Below, piece by piece: positions 10,723 through 20,524 of a stretch of 64,000 nt of DNA. Source of the stretch: Pandoraea thiooxydans (GTDB lineage Bacteria; Pseudomonadota; Gammaproteobacteria; Burkholderiales; Burkholderiaceae). The position numbers and the translations under genes were made by a program. The stretch covers positions 868,001-932,000 of the forward strand of contig NZ_CP014839.1 in the NCBI RefSeq assembly GCF_001931675.1. The letters are read 5' to 3'. The notes under the pieces are model-generated. The model did not search any database, was not told the DNA's origin, and saw only the letters and a program-made list of their open reading frames with translations. Every line of letters begins with the position of its first letter. The stretch's first letter is position 1.

Positions 10723-12083
10723 CGAACCGCTCGCTGTTTCGCCGCATGGCGGTGTATCTGTCGGCGACGATCCTCGGGGTCGGCTTGCTGGGTGCCGGCC
10801 TGTCGTTTTTCTCGGCTTTCGAGCAGGCCCGCGATTTACAGGACGATCAGCTCAAGCAAATCGCCTGGCTGTTCCCCGCAGGCGAGATGGCCGAGCAGCT
10901 CACCGACGGCGTTCTGCGCGGCGACGCTGACGAGGCCGCGCGCATCCTGATTTTTCGCGTGCAGCCGGGCCTGCCGTCTCATGACAAGGCAGACAAGCTG
11001 CCGCTGCGCGTGGCGGGCACACTGCCCGACGGATGGCATACCGTCACCGCGCATCACGACACGTGGCGCGTCTACCTGCGCACGCTGAAGGGCTCCGAGC
11101 GCATCGCGGTGGCGCAGCGCACCGAAGCCCGTGACGACATTGCCCGCCGCAGCGGCTGGCTGACCTTGTTTCCGTTGCTCGGGCTGATCCCGGTACTGAT
11201 TTTGATTGCCGCGTTGCTGGTGCGGTTTTTTCTTAAATCCATCACCCGCCTGTCACGCCAGGTCGACGAGATGGGCGACACCAACCTGACGCCGCTGTCC
11301 AGGCAGGGCGTACCCAGTGAAATCCTGCCGTTCGTTCGATCGATCAATCGCCTGCTCGAACGTCTGGCGCTCTCGCTCGAGCAACAGCGGCGCTTCGTGG
11401 CCGATGCCGCGCACGAGTTGCGCACGCCGGTGGCCGCCTTGACGATTCAGGTGGAGAACCTCGGCCAGGTCGATTTGCCCGCACCGGCGCGCGAGCGCCT
11501 CAAATCGGTCGCAGGGGGCCTCAAGCGCATGCGCGTGCTGCTCGAGCAGTTGCTCGAACTGGCACGCTTTCAGGCCAAACCGGAGATGATCGACGAGCGC
11601 TTCGACGCGACCCTGCTCACCAAGCAGGTCATCGGCGACCTGTTGCCGCTGGCCGAGGCCAAGGGCGTCGATCTGGGCATGATCCACATGGATGCACTTA
11701 CCATGCGGGGCCGTGCCGACGACCTCGGTTCGATTTTGCGCAACGCACTCGACAATGCAATCCGCTATACGCCGCAGGGCGGGCGCATCGACGTCAGCCT
11801 TCGGCGCGATGCCACCGGCGCCGCGGTGCTGGAAGTGCGCGATACCGGGCCGGGTATCCCCGCCGACATGCTCACGCGGGTTTTCGACCCGTTCTATCGC
11901 GTATTGGGTACCGGCGAAGCGGGTAGCGGTCTGGGGCTGGCAATCGTGCGCAGCGCGGCAGCCCGCCTGCATGGCCAGGTCAGCGCGGCCAATGCAGTCG
12001 ACGGGCAGGGTGGACTGATCGTACGCTTCGTGCAGCCGCCGGCGTTGGTTGCCTATCGGGCCGGTCGGTCGAGCGCCGGATAG
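10698..12083 (+). CDS. Sensor histidine kinase (PmrB/QseC-like)
   Basis: A 461-residue inner-membrane kinase, partner of the preceding regulator. It has TM1 (about 19-41), a ~110-residue periplasmic sensor, TM2 (about 154-178), HAMP, HisKA with phospho-acceptor His239 (ADAAHELRTPVAAL), and HATPase_c with the N box (NALDNAIRYTP), G1 (DTGPGIP) and G2 (GSGLGLAIV). The start at 10698 has a GGGGGGTGGG ribosome site inside the regulator gene, so translation is coupled. Its 3' end overlaps the opposite-strand GST gene by 31 nt. The sensed ligand is unknown. Confidence 0.92.
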   Translation: MDGAESRLTNRSLFRRMAVYLSATILGVGLLGAGLSFFSAFEQARDLQDDQLKQIAWLFPAGEMAEQLTDGVLRGDADEAARILIFRVQPGLPSHDKADKLPLRVAGTLPDGWHTVTAHHDTWRVYLRTLKGSERIAVAQRTEARDDIARRSGWLTLFPLLGLIPVLILIAALLVRFFLKSITRLSRQVDEMGDTNLTPLSRQGVPSEILPFVRSINRLLERLALSLEQQRRFVADAAHELRTPVAALTIQVENLGQVDLPAPARERLKSVAGGLKRMRVLLEQLLELARFQAKPEMIDERFDATLLTKQVIGDLLPLAEAKGVDLGMIHMDALTMRGRADDLGSILRNALDNAIRYTPQGGRIDVSLRRDATGAAVLEVRDTGPGIPADMLTRVFDPFYRVLGTGEAGSGLGLAIVRSAAARLHGQVSAANAVDGQGGLIVRFVQPPALVAYRAGRSSAG

Positions 12084-12790
12084 TGCCGGAAAATGCCCGT
12101 ATCGTTGAACGGGATGCGGCGCGAGGAGGCCAGATAAGCGGCGATGCGCGCTCGCGCGGCGACCCGGTCGTGCAGATCGATCAGGCGGGGATAGGCACGA
12201 GCGGCGCCGCTCATGGCGTGCGGGAACGCATAACGCAGTCCTTCGATCATTTGAAACATCGATAAGTCCGCGTACGACAGCGCATTGCCGACCAGATAGC
12301 GCTCGCCCGCCGGATTGTCCGCCAATACCCGTTCGAAATAGGCGAGGAACTTGGGTAGCCGGTGCCGCAAAAAGTCCTCGGCGCGCCGCAGCGCCTCCGA
12401 TTGCTGTTCTTCATAGTACAAGCCGCTGCCGATCGGGTGGTGTGTGTCGTGCACCTCGGTGAGCATGTCGGCAATGGTCAACTGCAGGCTGTTCGTCCAC
12501 AGGCGCCTGGTCTCGCTCTGCCCGACCAAGCCATGGCGAGGTCCCAGAAACAGCAGGATATTGGCGGTTTGCGCGATCAGCTGTTTGCCGGCCCGCAGGA
12601 ACGGCGGCGCGAAGGGAGAGTGCGGGTGGCCGGCATCCTGAAAAATCCCGATCATCGCCGACACGCCACCGTGTCGGTCCGACGGCGCGCGCGCCACATC
12701 GATGTACTCGGCGGCGGCCTCCTCCAATGCGAGCCGAACGAATTCGCCGCGCCCCTGGATAGACGGCCAGTAATACAGTTCATAACGCAT
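12053..12790 (-). CDS. Glutathione S-transferase family protein
   Basis: A 245-residue two-domain GST. The thioredoxin-like N-terminal domain begins MRYELYYWPSIQGRGEFVRLAL, with Tyr7 near the usual catalytic Tyr/Ser position. The all-alpha C-terminal domain holds YLVGNALSYADLSMFQ, the conserved N-capping and hydrophobic-staple region. The Tyr and the RGEFVRL pattern recall mu/pi/sigma-like GSTs. The usual E-S of the glutathione site (normally ESxAI) is poorly conserved; AQTANILLFLG occupies that position. It probably conjugates or reduces small electrophiles with glutathione. The gene is monocistronic. Confidence 0.85.
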   Translation of the reverse strand: MRYELYYWPSIQGRGEFVRLALEEAAAEYIDVARAPSDRHGGVSAMIGIFQDAGHPHSPFAPPFLRAGKQLIAQTANILLFLGPRHGLVGQSETRRLWTNSLQLTIADMLTEVHDTHHPIGSGLYYEEQQSEALRRAEDFLRHRLPKFLAYFERVLADNPAGERYLVGNALSYADLSMFQMIEGLRYAFPHAMSGAARAYPRLIDLHDRVAARARIAAYLASSRRIPFNDTGIFRHYPALDRPAR

Positions 12791-13516
12791 GAAGCCCTCC
12801 TCGTAATCGAGCGTGCAAATGCTGCGTCTGGGATCAACGCTGGCACCGCGAAAGCGTCTTTGTCAAGTGTCCCGCGTAGCTGATTTCGGCCCGAAAATTT
12901 ATTTTTTATCAATTGCCCCGATATTGGGCAGATATCTTGACAGGCCCGCTGGCAGGCGATTTCCCCGCGGCGATCAAAACTTATTCACAGGGTTTTTCAC
13001 AGATGATGTGAATAACTTCTATAGGCTTTGGTCCCGCCGCGGCCCGGGCCCGCGACACGCCTATGGCGCGACGGCCATTGGCCCGGAGTTCGAACGGTCG
13101 CAGGGCAGAGCGGAAATTGCCAATGCTCGATGCCGTCCAGCCGTTTGGTTGGCATCCCTGACGATTGGGCTGACCGGTGCTTGCCAAGGCAGCGCGGGAG
13201 TCTTGGCGACATACCGTTTTGCATATTTGCCGCGGCCGTTTCACGACAGAAACGTTTTATCGGCAGCCCGCTTGAGTCGCTCGATAATCTTGCTAAATAA
13301 TTCAATCAAATTAGAGGCTTAAGCGTTCTGGCATGGATATCGCTTGAGCTCTGGTGTAACAGAGAGATCTAGCATTCACAAAGGTCGCGCCTGAAGGCAG
13401 CCGCGTGTTGCCGGGGCTCCCTTTTGCCCAAAAAAAGACTCATGTTGCGGGCCCTCGCTGCGTTTCGTCCGGTTGCCGGCGAACGCGCGCTTTCGGCATC
13501 AGGTAAGGGGGCGCAT
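12791..13516. other. 726-bp non-coding region, AT-richer than its surroundings
   Basis: No open frame here has convincing codon use or homology. It contains an AT-only-rich tract at 12893-12914 and a cluster of three DnaA boxes at 12981-13015 (annotated separately). A further AT-rich patch at 13285-13315 lies before the poly-glycine gene. The composition contrasts with the GC-rich flanks. Confidence 0.5.
12981..13015. promoter_or_regulatory. Cluster of three DnaA boxes
   Basis: TTATTCACA (12981-12989, +), TTTTTCACA (12993-13001, +) and TGTGAATAA (13007-13015, i.e. TTATTCACA on -) all match the TTWTNCACA consensus within 35 bp. Spacers are 3 and 5 bp and the orientation is forward, forward, reverse. 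Three-box clusters of this sort occur in origin-like or DnaA-reactivating/titrating elements. dnaA itself is not in this window. Confidence 0.55.
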
Positions 13517-13969
<453 letters not shown>

Positions 13970-14112
13970 TCGGCATCCTAAGATTGCCGTCGACGCTGGC
14001 GTTGCAGGCTTGAAACACCGTGTCGGCTGCCACGCGACGCCAGCGGGCGACTTCAATCACGGAAAATCTGACCTAAAATGTAACGGTGGTGCCTGAATGA
14101 AAGGAGGTTGCC

Positions 14113-14274
14113 ATGTCTGGAATCGGGCTGTGGATGATGGTCATTGCGTTGATCGTAAGCTTCGCGCTCGGCATGATGGTCGACTACCTATGGGTCAGCC
14201 ACGCCGGCGAAAGTACGTCGCACAAGCGCATGGACTGGCATCATCTGAGAGACCGCATGCGTCACGGTCATTAA
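14113..14274 (+). CDS. Small membrane protein (53 aa)
   Basis: A 53-residue frame with one of the best ribosome sites in the window (AAAGGAGG, 6 nt before ATG). Residues 4-27 form a single transmembrane helix (GLWMMVIALIVSFALGMM), followed by a short His/Arg-rich tail (HKRMDWHHLRDRMRHGH) predicted to be cytoplasmic. It is not recognised as a known family. It lies 143 bp after the poly-glycine gene on the same strand and could share its transcript. Confidence 0.65.
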   Translation: MSGIGLWMMVIALIVSFALGMMVDYLWVSHAGESTSHKRMDWHHLRDRMRHGH

Positions 14275-14281
14275 GCGCCTG

Positions 14282-14325
14282 GTCGCCCGGCTGTTGACGA
14301 ACCAACGAGTCAATCGCCGGGCGAC
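14282..14325. terminator. Hairpin between the small membrane protein and prpR
   Basis: GTCGCCCGGC pairs with GCCGGGCGAC (10 bp), extended inward by TTGAC/GTCAA. The right arm lies in the last prpR codons. It is placed between convergent genes and may stop both transcripts, but there is no T-tract on either side. Confidence 0.4.
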
Positions 14326-16301
14326 TCGCGCAGCCTTCGCCATAGTGTCGAGCGGCTGATTCCCAGCCGTCGGCACACTTCGTCGCGATCGCCCCCGCAC
14401 TCGGCGAGCATCGCGCGGATCAGGTTGCGCTGGCTCCGCTGGCTGATATCACGCAGTCCGCGCGACACTGAGCCGGCCGATGGCGCGGCAGACTCGGAGT
14501 TCGGGCCGAACAGCTCCGGGGCAATGTCGAGCCACCGCATCGAGCGCAGCGCCGCGACGTCGGGCAAAGCCGCGCATGACACGGCGATGCGCTCGAGCAC
14601 GTTTTCCAGCTCGCGCACATTGCCCGGCCACGCGTAGTTCTGCAGCAGCGGCTCGAGTTCGGCCAGCAGTTGCGCGGCGCCGAGTTGCGCGCCGGCGCGG
14701 GTCAGTGCGCGCTCCAGCAGGCGGTGCGCCAGCATCGCGATGTCGCCGCGGCGCGCGTGCAACGGCGGCAACGTCAGGCGCAAAATATTGAGCCGATAGT
14801 AGAGATCTTCGCGGAAGTCGCCCTGCGCCACCAGCGCGCGCAGATCGCGGTGGGTGGCGGCAATCACCCGAACGTCGAACGGGATCGGCTCGTTCGCCCC
14901 CAGCCGCAGGACTTCTCGTTCCTGCAGCACGCGCAACAGGCGCGTCTGCAGCGGCAGTGGCATTTCGCCGATTTCGTCGAGAAACAGCGTGCCATTGTGC
15001 GCGGTCTCGAAAATCCCGGCCTTGCCGCCGCGCCGCGCGCCAGTAAACGCGCCTTCCTCGTAGCCGAACAACTCGCTCTCCAGCAGCGTCTCCGGAAATG
15101 CCGCGCAATTGATCGCGACGAACGGGTAGTCGGCGCGCCGGCTGGCATTGTGGATGCCCTGCGCGACGAGTTCCTTGCCGGTGCCGCTCGCGCCGTCGAT
15201 CAATATCGTCGAATCGGTCGCGGCGTAGTGCCTGGCGAGCGTGCGGATGCGCTCGATCGGGGGCGACGTGCCGACCAGATCGTCGAGCCGGTAGCGGGCC
15301 ACCAGATGACGAGGCCGATGGCGCGAGCGCAGCGAACGGTCGATCCGGCTGACCGCCAGCGAATCCTGGCAGGTCAGCACCGCGCCGGTCAGCACGCTCT
15401 GCTCGCGCAGGGGGATGCGATTGACCACATAGGTCTTGCCAAGCAGCGGCACAATGGTTTCCAGTTCGGCCTCGCCGCTGGCCAGTGTGCGCTGCAGGCT
15501 GAGTTCGGGCGCGACGCTGCCCAGCGTGCGGCCGGTCAGCGAGGTGCCGGCCTCCAGGCCAAGCATGGTCAGCATCGGCGCATTGATCGATTGAATGCGC
15601 TCGTTGGTGTCGACCGCGATCACCCCATCGCGCAGGTGGCGCAGGATCGTGTCGAGCCGCTCGCGTCGCCACGCTTCGATGCGGCTAAAGCGTGCGACTT
15701 CGAGCGCGGTTTCGAAGGCCGCGTGCACCGAGTCATGCGAATAGAGAAAAATGCCCGCCATGCCGCTCTTCTCGGCCAGTTCCGTCACCAGCCCCGGCCC
15801 GACCACCGCCTCGATGCCGCGCTGGCGCAGCATTTGCACCAGATCCTCGGCATCCTGGGCATTGCGGTAAGACCACTGGCCGACGTCGAGCCCGAAGGCG
15901 TTCTTGAAACGCTCGAACTCCAATACCGGCCGCGCATACGACACCAGCGCGATACGCGACGAAATGCGGCGCGCGCGCGCCAGCGCCTGCATCACGTCGA
16001 AACCGGTGACCTTGACCAGCACCACCGGCAATGCCAGGCGCTCGCGCAGATAGGCGCCGTTCGACCCCGCCGCGATGATGCCGTCGACCGTGCCCGCCGG
16101 TTGCGCGGCCAGTTCGTCGATCACCTCGTCGTAGCCCTTGTCGATGATCTGAATATCGGCGGCCGCTGCGTACTCCGGCACGATGTCGCGGTACAGCGCG
16201 CCCAGTTTGCTGATGCCCACCGCCCATAGCGTCGGCTTGCGCGACGTTGTCGCAACGGGACGTGTCAGGGACGACAGTGGCGGCGCGGGCAGGGTAGACA
16301 T
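14310..16301 (-). CDS. prpR: Propionate catabolism activator PrpR (sigma-54 dependent)
   Basis: A 663-residue activator of prpBCD. It has an N-terminal PrpR_N sensor domain (about 25-200, binds 2-methylcitrate in known homologues) and a PAS-like region (about 210-320). The AAA+ sigma-54 interaction domain (about 345-580) has Walker A (GASGTGKE), the GAFTGA loop that touches sigma-54, and Walker B (GTLFLDEIG). A Fis-type helix-turn-helix closes the protein ([15 protein letters not shown]). It is divergent from prpB, with PrpR-like palindromes and a -24/-12 promoter between them. All catalytic motifs are intact. Confidence 0.96.
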   Translation of the reverse strand: MSTLPAPPLSSLTRPVATTSRKPTLWAVGISKLGALYRDIVPEYAAAADIQIIDKGYDEVIDELAAQPAGTVDGIIAAGSNGAYLRERLALPVVLVKVTGFDVMQALARARRISSRIALVSYARPVLEFERFKNAFGLDVGQWSYRNAQDAEDLVQMLRQRGIEAVVGPGLVTELAEKSGMAGIFLYSHDSVHAAFETALEVARFSRIEAWRRERLDTILRHLRDGVIAVDTNERIQSINAPMLTMLGLEAGTSLTGRTLGSVAPELSLQRTLASGEAELETIVPLLGKTYVVNRIPLREQSVLTGAVLTCQDSLAVSRIDRSLRSRHRPRHLVARYRLDDLVGTSPPIERIRTLARHYAATDSTILIDGASGTGKELVAQGIHNASRRADYPFVAINCAAFPETLLESELFGYEEGAFTGARRGGKAGIFETAHNGTLFLDEIGEMPLPLQTRLLRVLQEREVLRLGANEPIPFDVRVIAATHRDLRALVAQGDFREDLYYRLNILRLTLPPLHARRGDIAMLAHRLLERALTRAGAQLGAAQLLAELEPLLQNYAWPGNVRELENVLERIAVSCAALPDVAALRSMRWLDIAPELFGPNSESAAPSAGSVSRGLRDISQRSQRNLIRAMLAECGGDRDEVCRRLGISRSTLWRRLRESPGD

Positions 16302-16340
16302 GAGTTCAAAGAGGGCCGGAAAACCCGTTCAGGATAGCAC

Positions 16341-16382
16341 GTGAAATTTCAAATTTGCATTTTGAGATTTCAAAATTGAAAT
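16341..16382. promoter_or_regulatory. Putative PrpR upstream activating sequence
   Basis: Two palindromes lie in an AT-rich block: TGAAATTTCA (16342-16351) and TTTCAAAATTGAAA (16368-16381, arms TTTCAA/TTGAAA). The TTTCA/TGAAA half-sites resemble those bound by PrpR in enterics. The block lies 100-140 bp before the sigma-54 promoter, a normal enhancer distance, and ~40 bp upstream of prpR, so it could also serve autoregulation. Confidence 0.6.
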
Positions 16383-16479
16383 GGATGGGCATTGCCAACC
16401 TTCCAAACAGCTCATCATGCGCAAAAATAACTCAATGGAAATAATGCGTTAGCGTTTTACCCAGCGGTACGGTGTGTGA

Positions 16480-16495
16480 TGGCACAGCTCTTGCT
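16480..16495 (+). promoter_or_regulatory. Sigma-54 promoter of prpBCD
   Basis: TGGCACAGCTCTTGCT matches the -24/-12 consensus (TGGCAC-N5-TTGCW) exactly, with GG and GC at the correct distance. Transcription should start near 16505, leaving a ~30-nt leader before prpB. Confidence 0.9.
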
Positions 16496-16536
16496 GAATA
16501 TCGATCATTTCGTCACCCTGTGTTCGGAGAAGTCTC

Positions 16537-17433
16537 ATGACAACATCGTCATCCGGTTCCGCCGGCGCGAAATTTCGCGCCGCGGTGCAAACCGAGCTGC
16601 CGTTGCAGATCGTCGGCGCAATCAACGCCAACCATGCCTTGCTGGCGCAGGCCGCCGGCTTCAAAGCAATCTACGTTTCCGGCGGCGGTGTGTCGGCCGG
16701 CTCGCTGGGTTTGCCCGACCTGGGCATTTCGACGCTCGACGACGTGCTCACCGACGTGCGGCGCATCACCGATGTATGCGACCTGCCGCTGCTGGTCGAC
16801 GTCGACACCGGCTTCGGGCCGTCGGCGTTCAACATCGCGCGCACCGTCAAATCCCTGATCAAGTTCGGCGCCGGCGCCATGCACATCGAAGACCAGGTCG
16901 GTGCGAAACGCTGCGGGCATCGACCCGGCAAGGCGATCGTCAGCCAGGAAGAAATGGTCGATCGCATCAAGGCCGCTGTCGATGCGCGCACCGACCCCGA
17001 TTTCGTGGTGATGGCGCGCACCGACGCACTGGCCGTCGAAGGGCTGTCGGCCGCCATCGACCGTGCCTGCGCCTGCGTCGAGGCGGGCGCCGACATGATC
17101 TTCCCCGAAGCCATGACCGAACTGTCGATGTACCGTCAATTCGTCGACGCGGTGAAGGTGCCGGTACTGGCCAATATCACCGAATTCGGCGCCACCCCGC
17201 TGTTTACGGTGGATGAATTGCGCAGTGCCAATGTCAGTCTGGTGCTCTATCCGCTGTCGGCGTTCCGCGCCATGAACAAGGCCGCCCAGAACGTCTATCA
17301 GGCGATTCGCCGCGACGGCACGCAGCAGGCCGTGCTCGACACCATGCAGACGCGCGCCGAGCTGTATGAAAGCATCGGCTACCACGTCTACGAACAGAAG
17401 CTGGACGCGCTTTTCGCCCAGCAAAAAGCCTAA
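16537..17433 (+). CDS. prpB: 2-Methylisocitrate lyase
   Basis: A 298-residue cytoplasmic enzyme that cleaves 2-methylisocitrate to pyruvate and succinate, the last step of the 2-methylcitrate cycle. It is in the isocitrate-lyase superfamily: the [16 protein letters not shown] substrate region, Mg-binding DVDTGFG, and KRCGH with catalytic Cys126. The length matches E. coli PrpB. It is the first gene of prpBCD, behind the sigma-54 promoter. prpC starts 26 nt after its stop. Confidence 0.97.
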   Translation: MTTSSSGSAGAKFRAAVQTELPLQIVGAINANHALLAQAAGFKAIYVSGGGVSAGSLGLPDLGISTLDDVLTDVRRITDVCDLPLLVDVDTGFGPSAFNIARTVKSLIKFGAGAMHIEDQVGAKRCGHRPGKAIVSQEEMVDRIKAAVDARTDPDFVVMARTDALAVEGLSAAIDRACACVEAGADMIFPEAMTELSMYRQFVDAVKVPVLANITEFGATPLFTVDELRSANVSLVLYPLSAFRAMNKAAQNVYQAIRRDGTQQAVLDTMQTRAELYESIGYHVYEQKLDALFAQQKA

Positions 17434-17459
17434 GCACCCACTTTGATCTGGAGGATTCC

Positions 17460-18617
17460 ATGAGCGAAAACACTGCCGCCGCCGGCTTCAAGCCGAAGAA
17501 ATCCGTCGCGCTGTCCGGCGTCACCGCTGGCAATACCGCGTTGTGCACCGTCGGCCGCTCGGGTAACGACCTGCACTACCGCGGCTACGATATTCTCGAT
17601 CTGGCCGAGCAATGCGAATTCGAGGAAGTCGCCCACCTGCTGGTGCACGGCAAGCTGCCCACCGGCACCGAGCTGGCCAGCTACAAGCGCAAGCTCAAAG
17701 GGCTGCGCGGCCTGCCAGCGAACCTGCGCGCGGCGCTCGAACAGATTCCCGCCAGCGCGCATCCGATGGATGTGATGCGCAGCGGCGTGTCGTTGCTGGG
17801 CACCATCCTGCCGGAGAAAGACGATCACAACCTGCCTGGCGCTCGCGATATCGCCGACCGCCTGATGGCCAACCTGGGCAGCATGCTGCTGTACTGGTAT
17901 CACTACAGCCAGCACGGCCGCCGCATCGAAGTCGAAACGGACGACGACAGTATCGGCGGACACTTCCTGCACCTGTTGCATGGCACCGTGCCCAGCGAAC
18001 TCGCGGTACGCGCAATGCACACCTCTCTGATTCTGTACGCCGAGCACGAATTCAATGCCTCCACCTTCACCGGGCGGGTAGTGGCCGGCACCGGTTCGGA
18101 CATGTACTCGGCGCTGACCGGTGCGATCGGCGCACTGCGCGGCCCCAAGCACGGCGGCGCCAACGAAGTGGCGTTCGAGATCCAGCAGCGCTACGATACG
18201 CCCGACGAGGCGGAGGCCGACATCCGCCGCCGTGTCGAGGCCAAGGAAGTGATCATCGGTTTTGGCCATCCGGTCTACACCATCAGCGATCCGCGCAATG
18301 AAGTCATCAAGCGTGTGGCGCGGCAACTGGGCGAGGCGCAGCACAACCTGAAGATGTACGCGATCGCCGAGCGGCTCGAGAGCGTGATGGCCGAAGTCAA
18401 GAAGATGTTCCCCAACCTCGACTGGTTCTCGGCGGTGAGCTATCACCTGTTGGGCGTGCCCACCGCGATGTTCACTCCGCTGTTCGTGATCGCGCGCACT
18501 TCCGGCTGGAGCGCGCATATCATCGAGCAGCGCGTCGACAACAAGATCATTCGGCCCAGCGCGAATTACACTGGCCCCGAAAACCTGAAGTTCGTGCCGA
18601 TCGACCAACGCGGTTGA
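17460..18617 (+). CDS. prpC: 2-Methylcitrate synthase
   Basis: A 385-residue citrate-synthase-fold enzyme that condenses propionyl-CoA with oxaloacetate. The early GLSGV-type region ([20 protein letters not shown]), the DLHYRGYDI signature, [14 protein letters not shown] and the catalytic [13 protein letters not shown] are all present. PrpC rather than GltA is indicated by the short type-I-like length and the prp context. A GGAGG site lies 6 nt before the ATG. Confidence 0.96.
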   Translation: MSENTAAAGFKPKKSVALSGVTAGNTALCTVGRSGNDLHYRGYDILDLAEQCEFEEVAHLLVHGKLPTGTELASYKRKLKGLRGLPANLRAALEQIPASAHPMDVMRSGVSLLGTILPEKDDHNLPGARDIADRLMANLGSMLLYWYHYSQHGRRIEVETDDDSIGGHFLHLLHGTVPSELAVRAMHTSLILYAEHEFNASTFTGRVVAGTGSDMYSALTGAIGALRGPKHGGANEVAFEIQQRYDTPDEAEADIRRRVEAKEVIIGFGHPVYTISDPRNEVIKRVARQLGEAQHNLKMYAIAERLESVMAEVKKMFPNLDWFSAVSYHLLGVPTAMFTPLFVIARTSGWSAHIIEQRVDNKIIRPSANYTGPENLKFVPIDQRG

Positions 18618-18658
18618 GCGGCGCGCCGGATTACGATTTTTTTGACTGAAGAGAAACC

Positions 18659-20110
18659 ATGTCTGCTGCCATTTCATCCGTTCGCCCGGCACCCGATCAG
18701 GTGCTGGTCGACATCGTCGACTACGTGCTCAATTACGAGATCAAGAGCGACGCCGCGTGGGAAACCGCGCGCTATTGCCTGATCGATACGCTCGGTTGCG
18801 GCCTCGAGGCGCTCTCGTACCCGGCCTGCACCAAGCTGATGGGCCCGATCGTGCCCGGCACGGTGGTGCCCAACGGCGCCAAGGTGCCCGGCACGCAGTT
18901 CCAGCTCGATCCCGTGCAAGCGGCCTTCAACATCGGCGCGATGATCCGCTGGCTCGATTTCAACGACACCTGGCTGGCCGCTGAATGGGGCCATCCGTCC
19001 GACAATCTGGGCGGCATCCTCGCCACCGCCGACTGGCTCGCGCGCAATGCCGTCGCCAACGGGCAGCAGCCCCCGACCATGCGCGCGGTGCTCGGCGCGA
19101 TGATCAAGGCCCACGAAATCCAGGGCTGTCTGGCGCTGGAGAACTCGTTCAACCGCGTCGGGCTCGATCACGTGCTGCTGGTGAAAGTTGCCTCCACCGC
19201 AGTGGTCGGACAACTGCTGGGCCTCACGCGCGACGAGCTGCTCAACGCCGTGTCGCTGGCTTTCGTCGACGGGCACAGCCTGCGCACCTACCGCCACGCC
19301 CCCAACACGGGCAGCCGCAAGTCGTGGGCCGCGGGCGACGCCACCAGCCGCGCGGTGCGCCTGGCGCTGATGGCCAAGACCGGCGAGATGGGTTACCCGA
19401 CCGTGCTTACCGCGAAAACCTGGGGCTTCTACGACGTCCTGTTCAAGGGGCAGCCGTTCAAGTTCCAGCGCCCCTACGGCAACTACGTGATGGAGAACGT
19501 GCTGTTCAAAATCTCGTTCCCGGCCGAGTTTCATGCGCAAACCGCGGCCGAAGTGGCGATGACGCTGCATGGGCAACTGGCCCAGCACGGCAAGCGTGTC
19601 GAGGACATCGCGAAGATCACCATCCGCACGCACGAGGCGGCGATCCGCATCATCGACAAAGAGGGCCCGCTGGCCAATCCGGCCGACCGTGACCACTGCA
19701 TCCAATACATGGTCGCGGTGCCGCTGCTGTTCGGACGCCTGACCGCCGAGGACTACGAGGACCGCATCGCCAGCGACCCGCGCATCGATGCGCTGCGCGC
19801 GAAGATGACCTGCGTGGAGGATCCGCAGTTCACCCAGGATTACCACGACCCCGACAAGCGTTCGATCGCCAACGGCCTGACGGTGACCTTCAACGATGGC
19901 TCGCAATTGCCGGAAGTCGTGGTCGCGTATCCGATCGGCCATCGGCGCCGCCGCGATGAAGGCATGCCGCTGCTGGTCGAGAAATTCAAGACCAATCTGG
20001 CGCGGCGCTTCCCCGCCAAGCAGCAGGACGCCATCCTCGCGCTCACGCTCGATGCGGCCAAGCTGCAGGCCATGCCGGTTCAGCAGTTCGTCGATATGTT
20101 CGTGATCTGA
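18659..20110 (+). CDS. prpD: 2-Methylcitrate dehydratase PrpD
   Basis: A 483-residue MmgE/PrpD-family enzyme that dehydrates 2-methylcitrate to 2-methyl-cis-aconitate. It matches over the full length ([20 protein letters not shown] in the active-site region, [34 protein letters not shown]). It is the third gene of the operon. Many relatives use acnD-prpF instead of prpD; here the Fe-S-independent prpD version is present and no acnD/prpF is seen. A strong terminator follows 38 nt later. Confidence 0.95.
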   Translation: MSAAISSVRPAPDQVLVDIVDYVLNYEIKSDAAWETARYCLIDTLGCGLEALSYPACTKLMGPIVPGTVVPNGAKVPGTQFQLDPVQAAFNIGAMIRWLDFNDTWLAAEWGHPSDNLGGILATADWLARNAVANGQQPPTMRAVLGAMIKAHEIQGCLALENSFNRVGLDHVLLVKVASTAVVGQLLGLTRDELLNAVSLAFVDGHSLRTYRHAPNTGSRKSWAAGDATSRAVRLALMAKTGEMGYPTVLTAKTWGFYDVLFKGQPFKFQRPYGNYVMENVLFKISFPAEFHAQTAAEVAMTLHGQLAQHGKRVEDIAKITIRTHEAAIRIIDKEGPLANPADRDHCIQYMVAVPLLFGRLTAEDYEDRIASDPRIDALRAKMTCVEDPQFTQDYHDPDKRSIANGLTVTFNDGSQLPEVVVAYPIGHRRRRDEGMPLLVEKFKTNLARRFPAKQQDAILALTLDAAKLQAMPVQQFVDMFVI

Positions 20111-20148
20111 GCCGGCGCGCCAATGGCGTGCCTTCGTTCGGTGTGACC

Positions 20149-20199
20149 AGCGCCGGCCGGACTCGCGTGTCTCACGCGGGCCGGCCGGCGCTGTTTTTT
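20149..20199 (+). terminator. Strong terminator of prpBCD
   Basis: AGCGCCGGCCGG pairs perfectly with CCGGCCGGCGCT (12 bp), extended inward by CGCGTG/CACGCG. A T6 tract follows at once. Confidence 0.92.
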
Positions 20200-20524
20200 G
20201 TGGCGCGCCGTCGGCGCTGTGCGCGCCGGGTTAACCCCGATGCAATTTGGAACGTAAATCATAGGATTTCATATATATGTATGAAATCCTAAAAAGCGTT
20301 TTGCCATCTCGCTGGGCCAGCTCGATCGGGCCAACGCGTGGTTGGACCAAGCGGTTCGGCGGAACTGGCACTATCGCGCGCATTGTTGCGTGCACATACT
20401 GCAATTACCTCACCGGATCGTCGCCCGGTGAGGCGGTCGATGCGGAGACACCAGCCACAACGTCCCCGATCGTTTGGCCGACGACGTGGTTCGAGCGCCG
20501 AGTCGAGACGAAAAGGAGTCTCGC
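20200..20524. other. Control region before the ABC transporter operon
   Basis: 325 bp without a supported gene. It holds the perfect inverted repeat at 20263-20290 and the AAGGAG ribosome site at 20512-20517. No clear sigma-70 promoter was found. Confidence 0.45.
20263..20290. promoter_or_regulatory. Perfect 11-bp inverted repeat, candidate operator
   Basis: AGGATTTCATA and TATGAAATCCT flank a 6-bp TATATG centre, 234 bp before the permease start. No T-tract follows, so a protein-binding operator is more likely than a terminator. No regulator gene lies next to this operon. Confidence 0.55.

Noticed and set aside
12813-13322. A 169-residue frame covering the DnaA-box region
   Set aside because: No ribosome site, no recognisable domain, and codon use unlike neighbours. 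The DnaA boxes lie inside it, which fits non-coding DNA better.
14670-16229. A 519-residue frame on the + strand opposite prpR
   Set aside because: Shadow of prpR; prpR has every expected motif, and the opposite frame has none.
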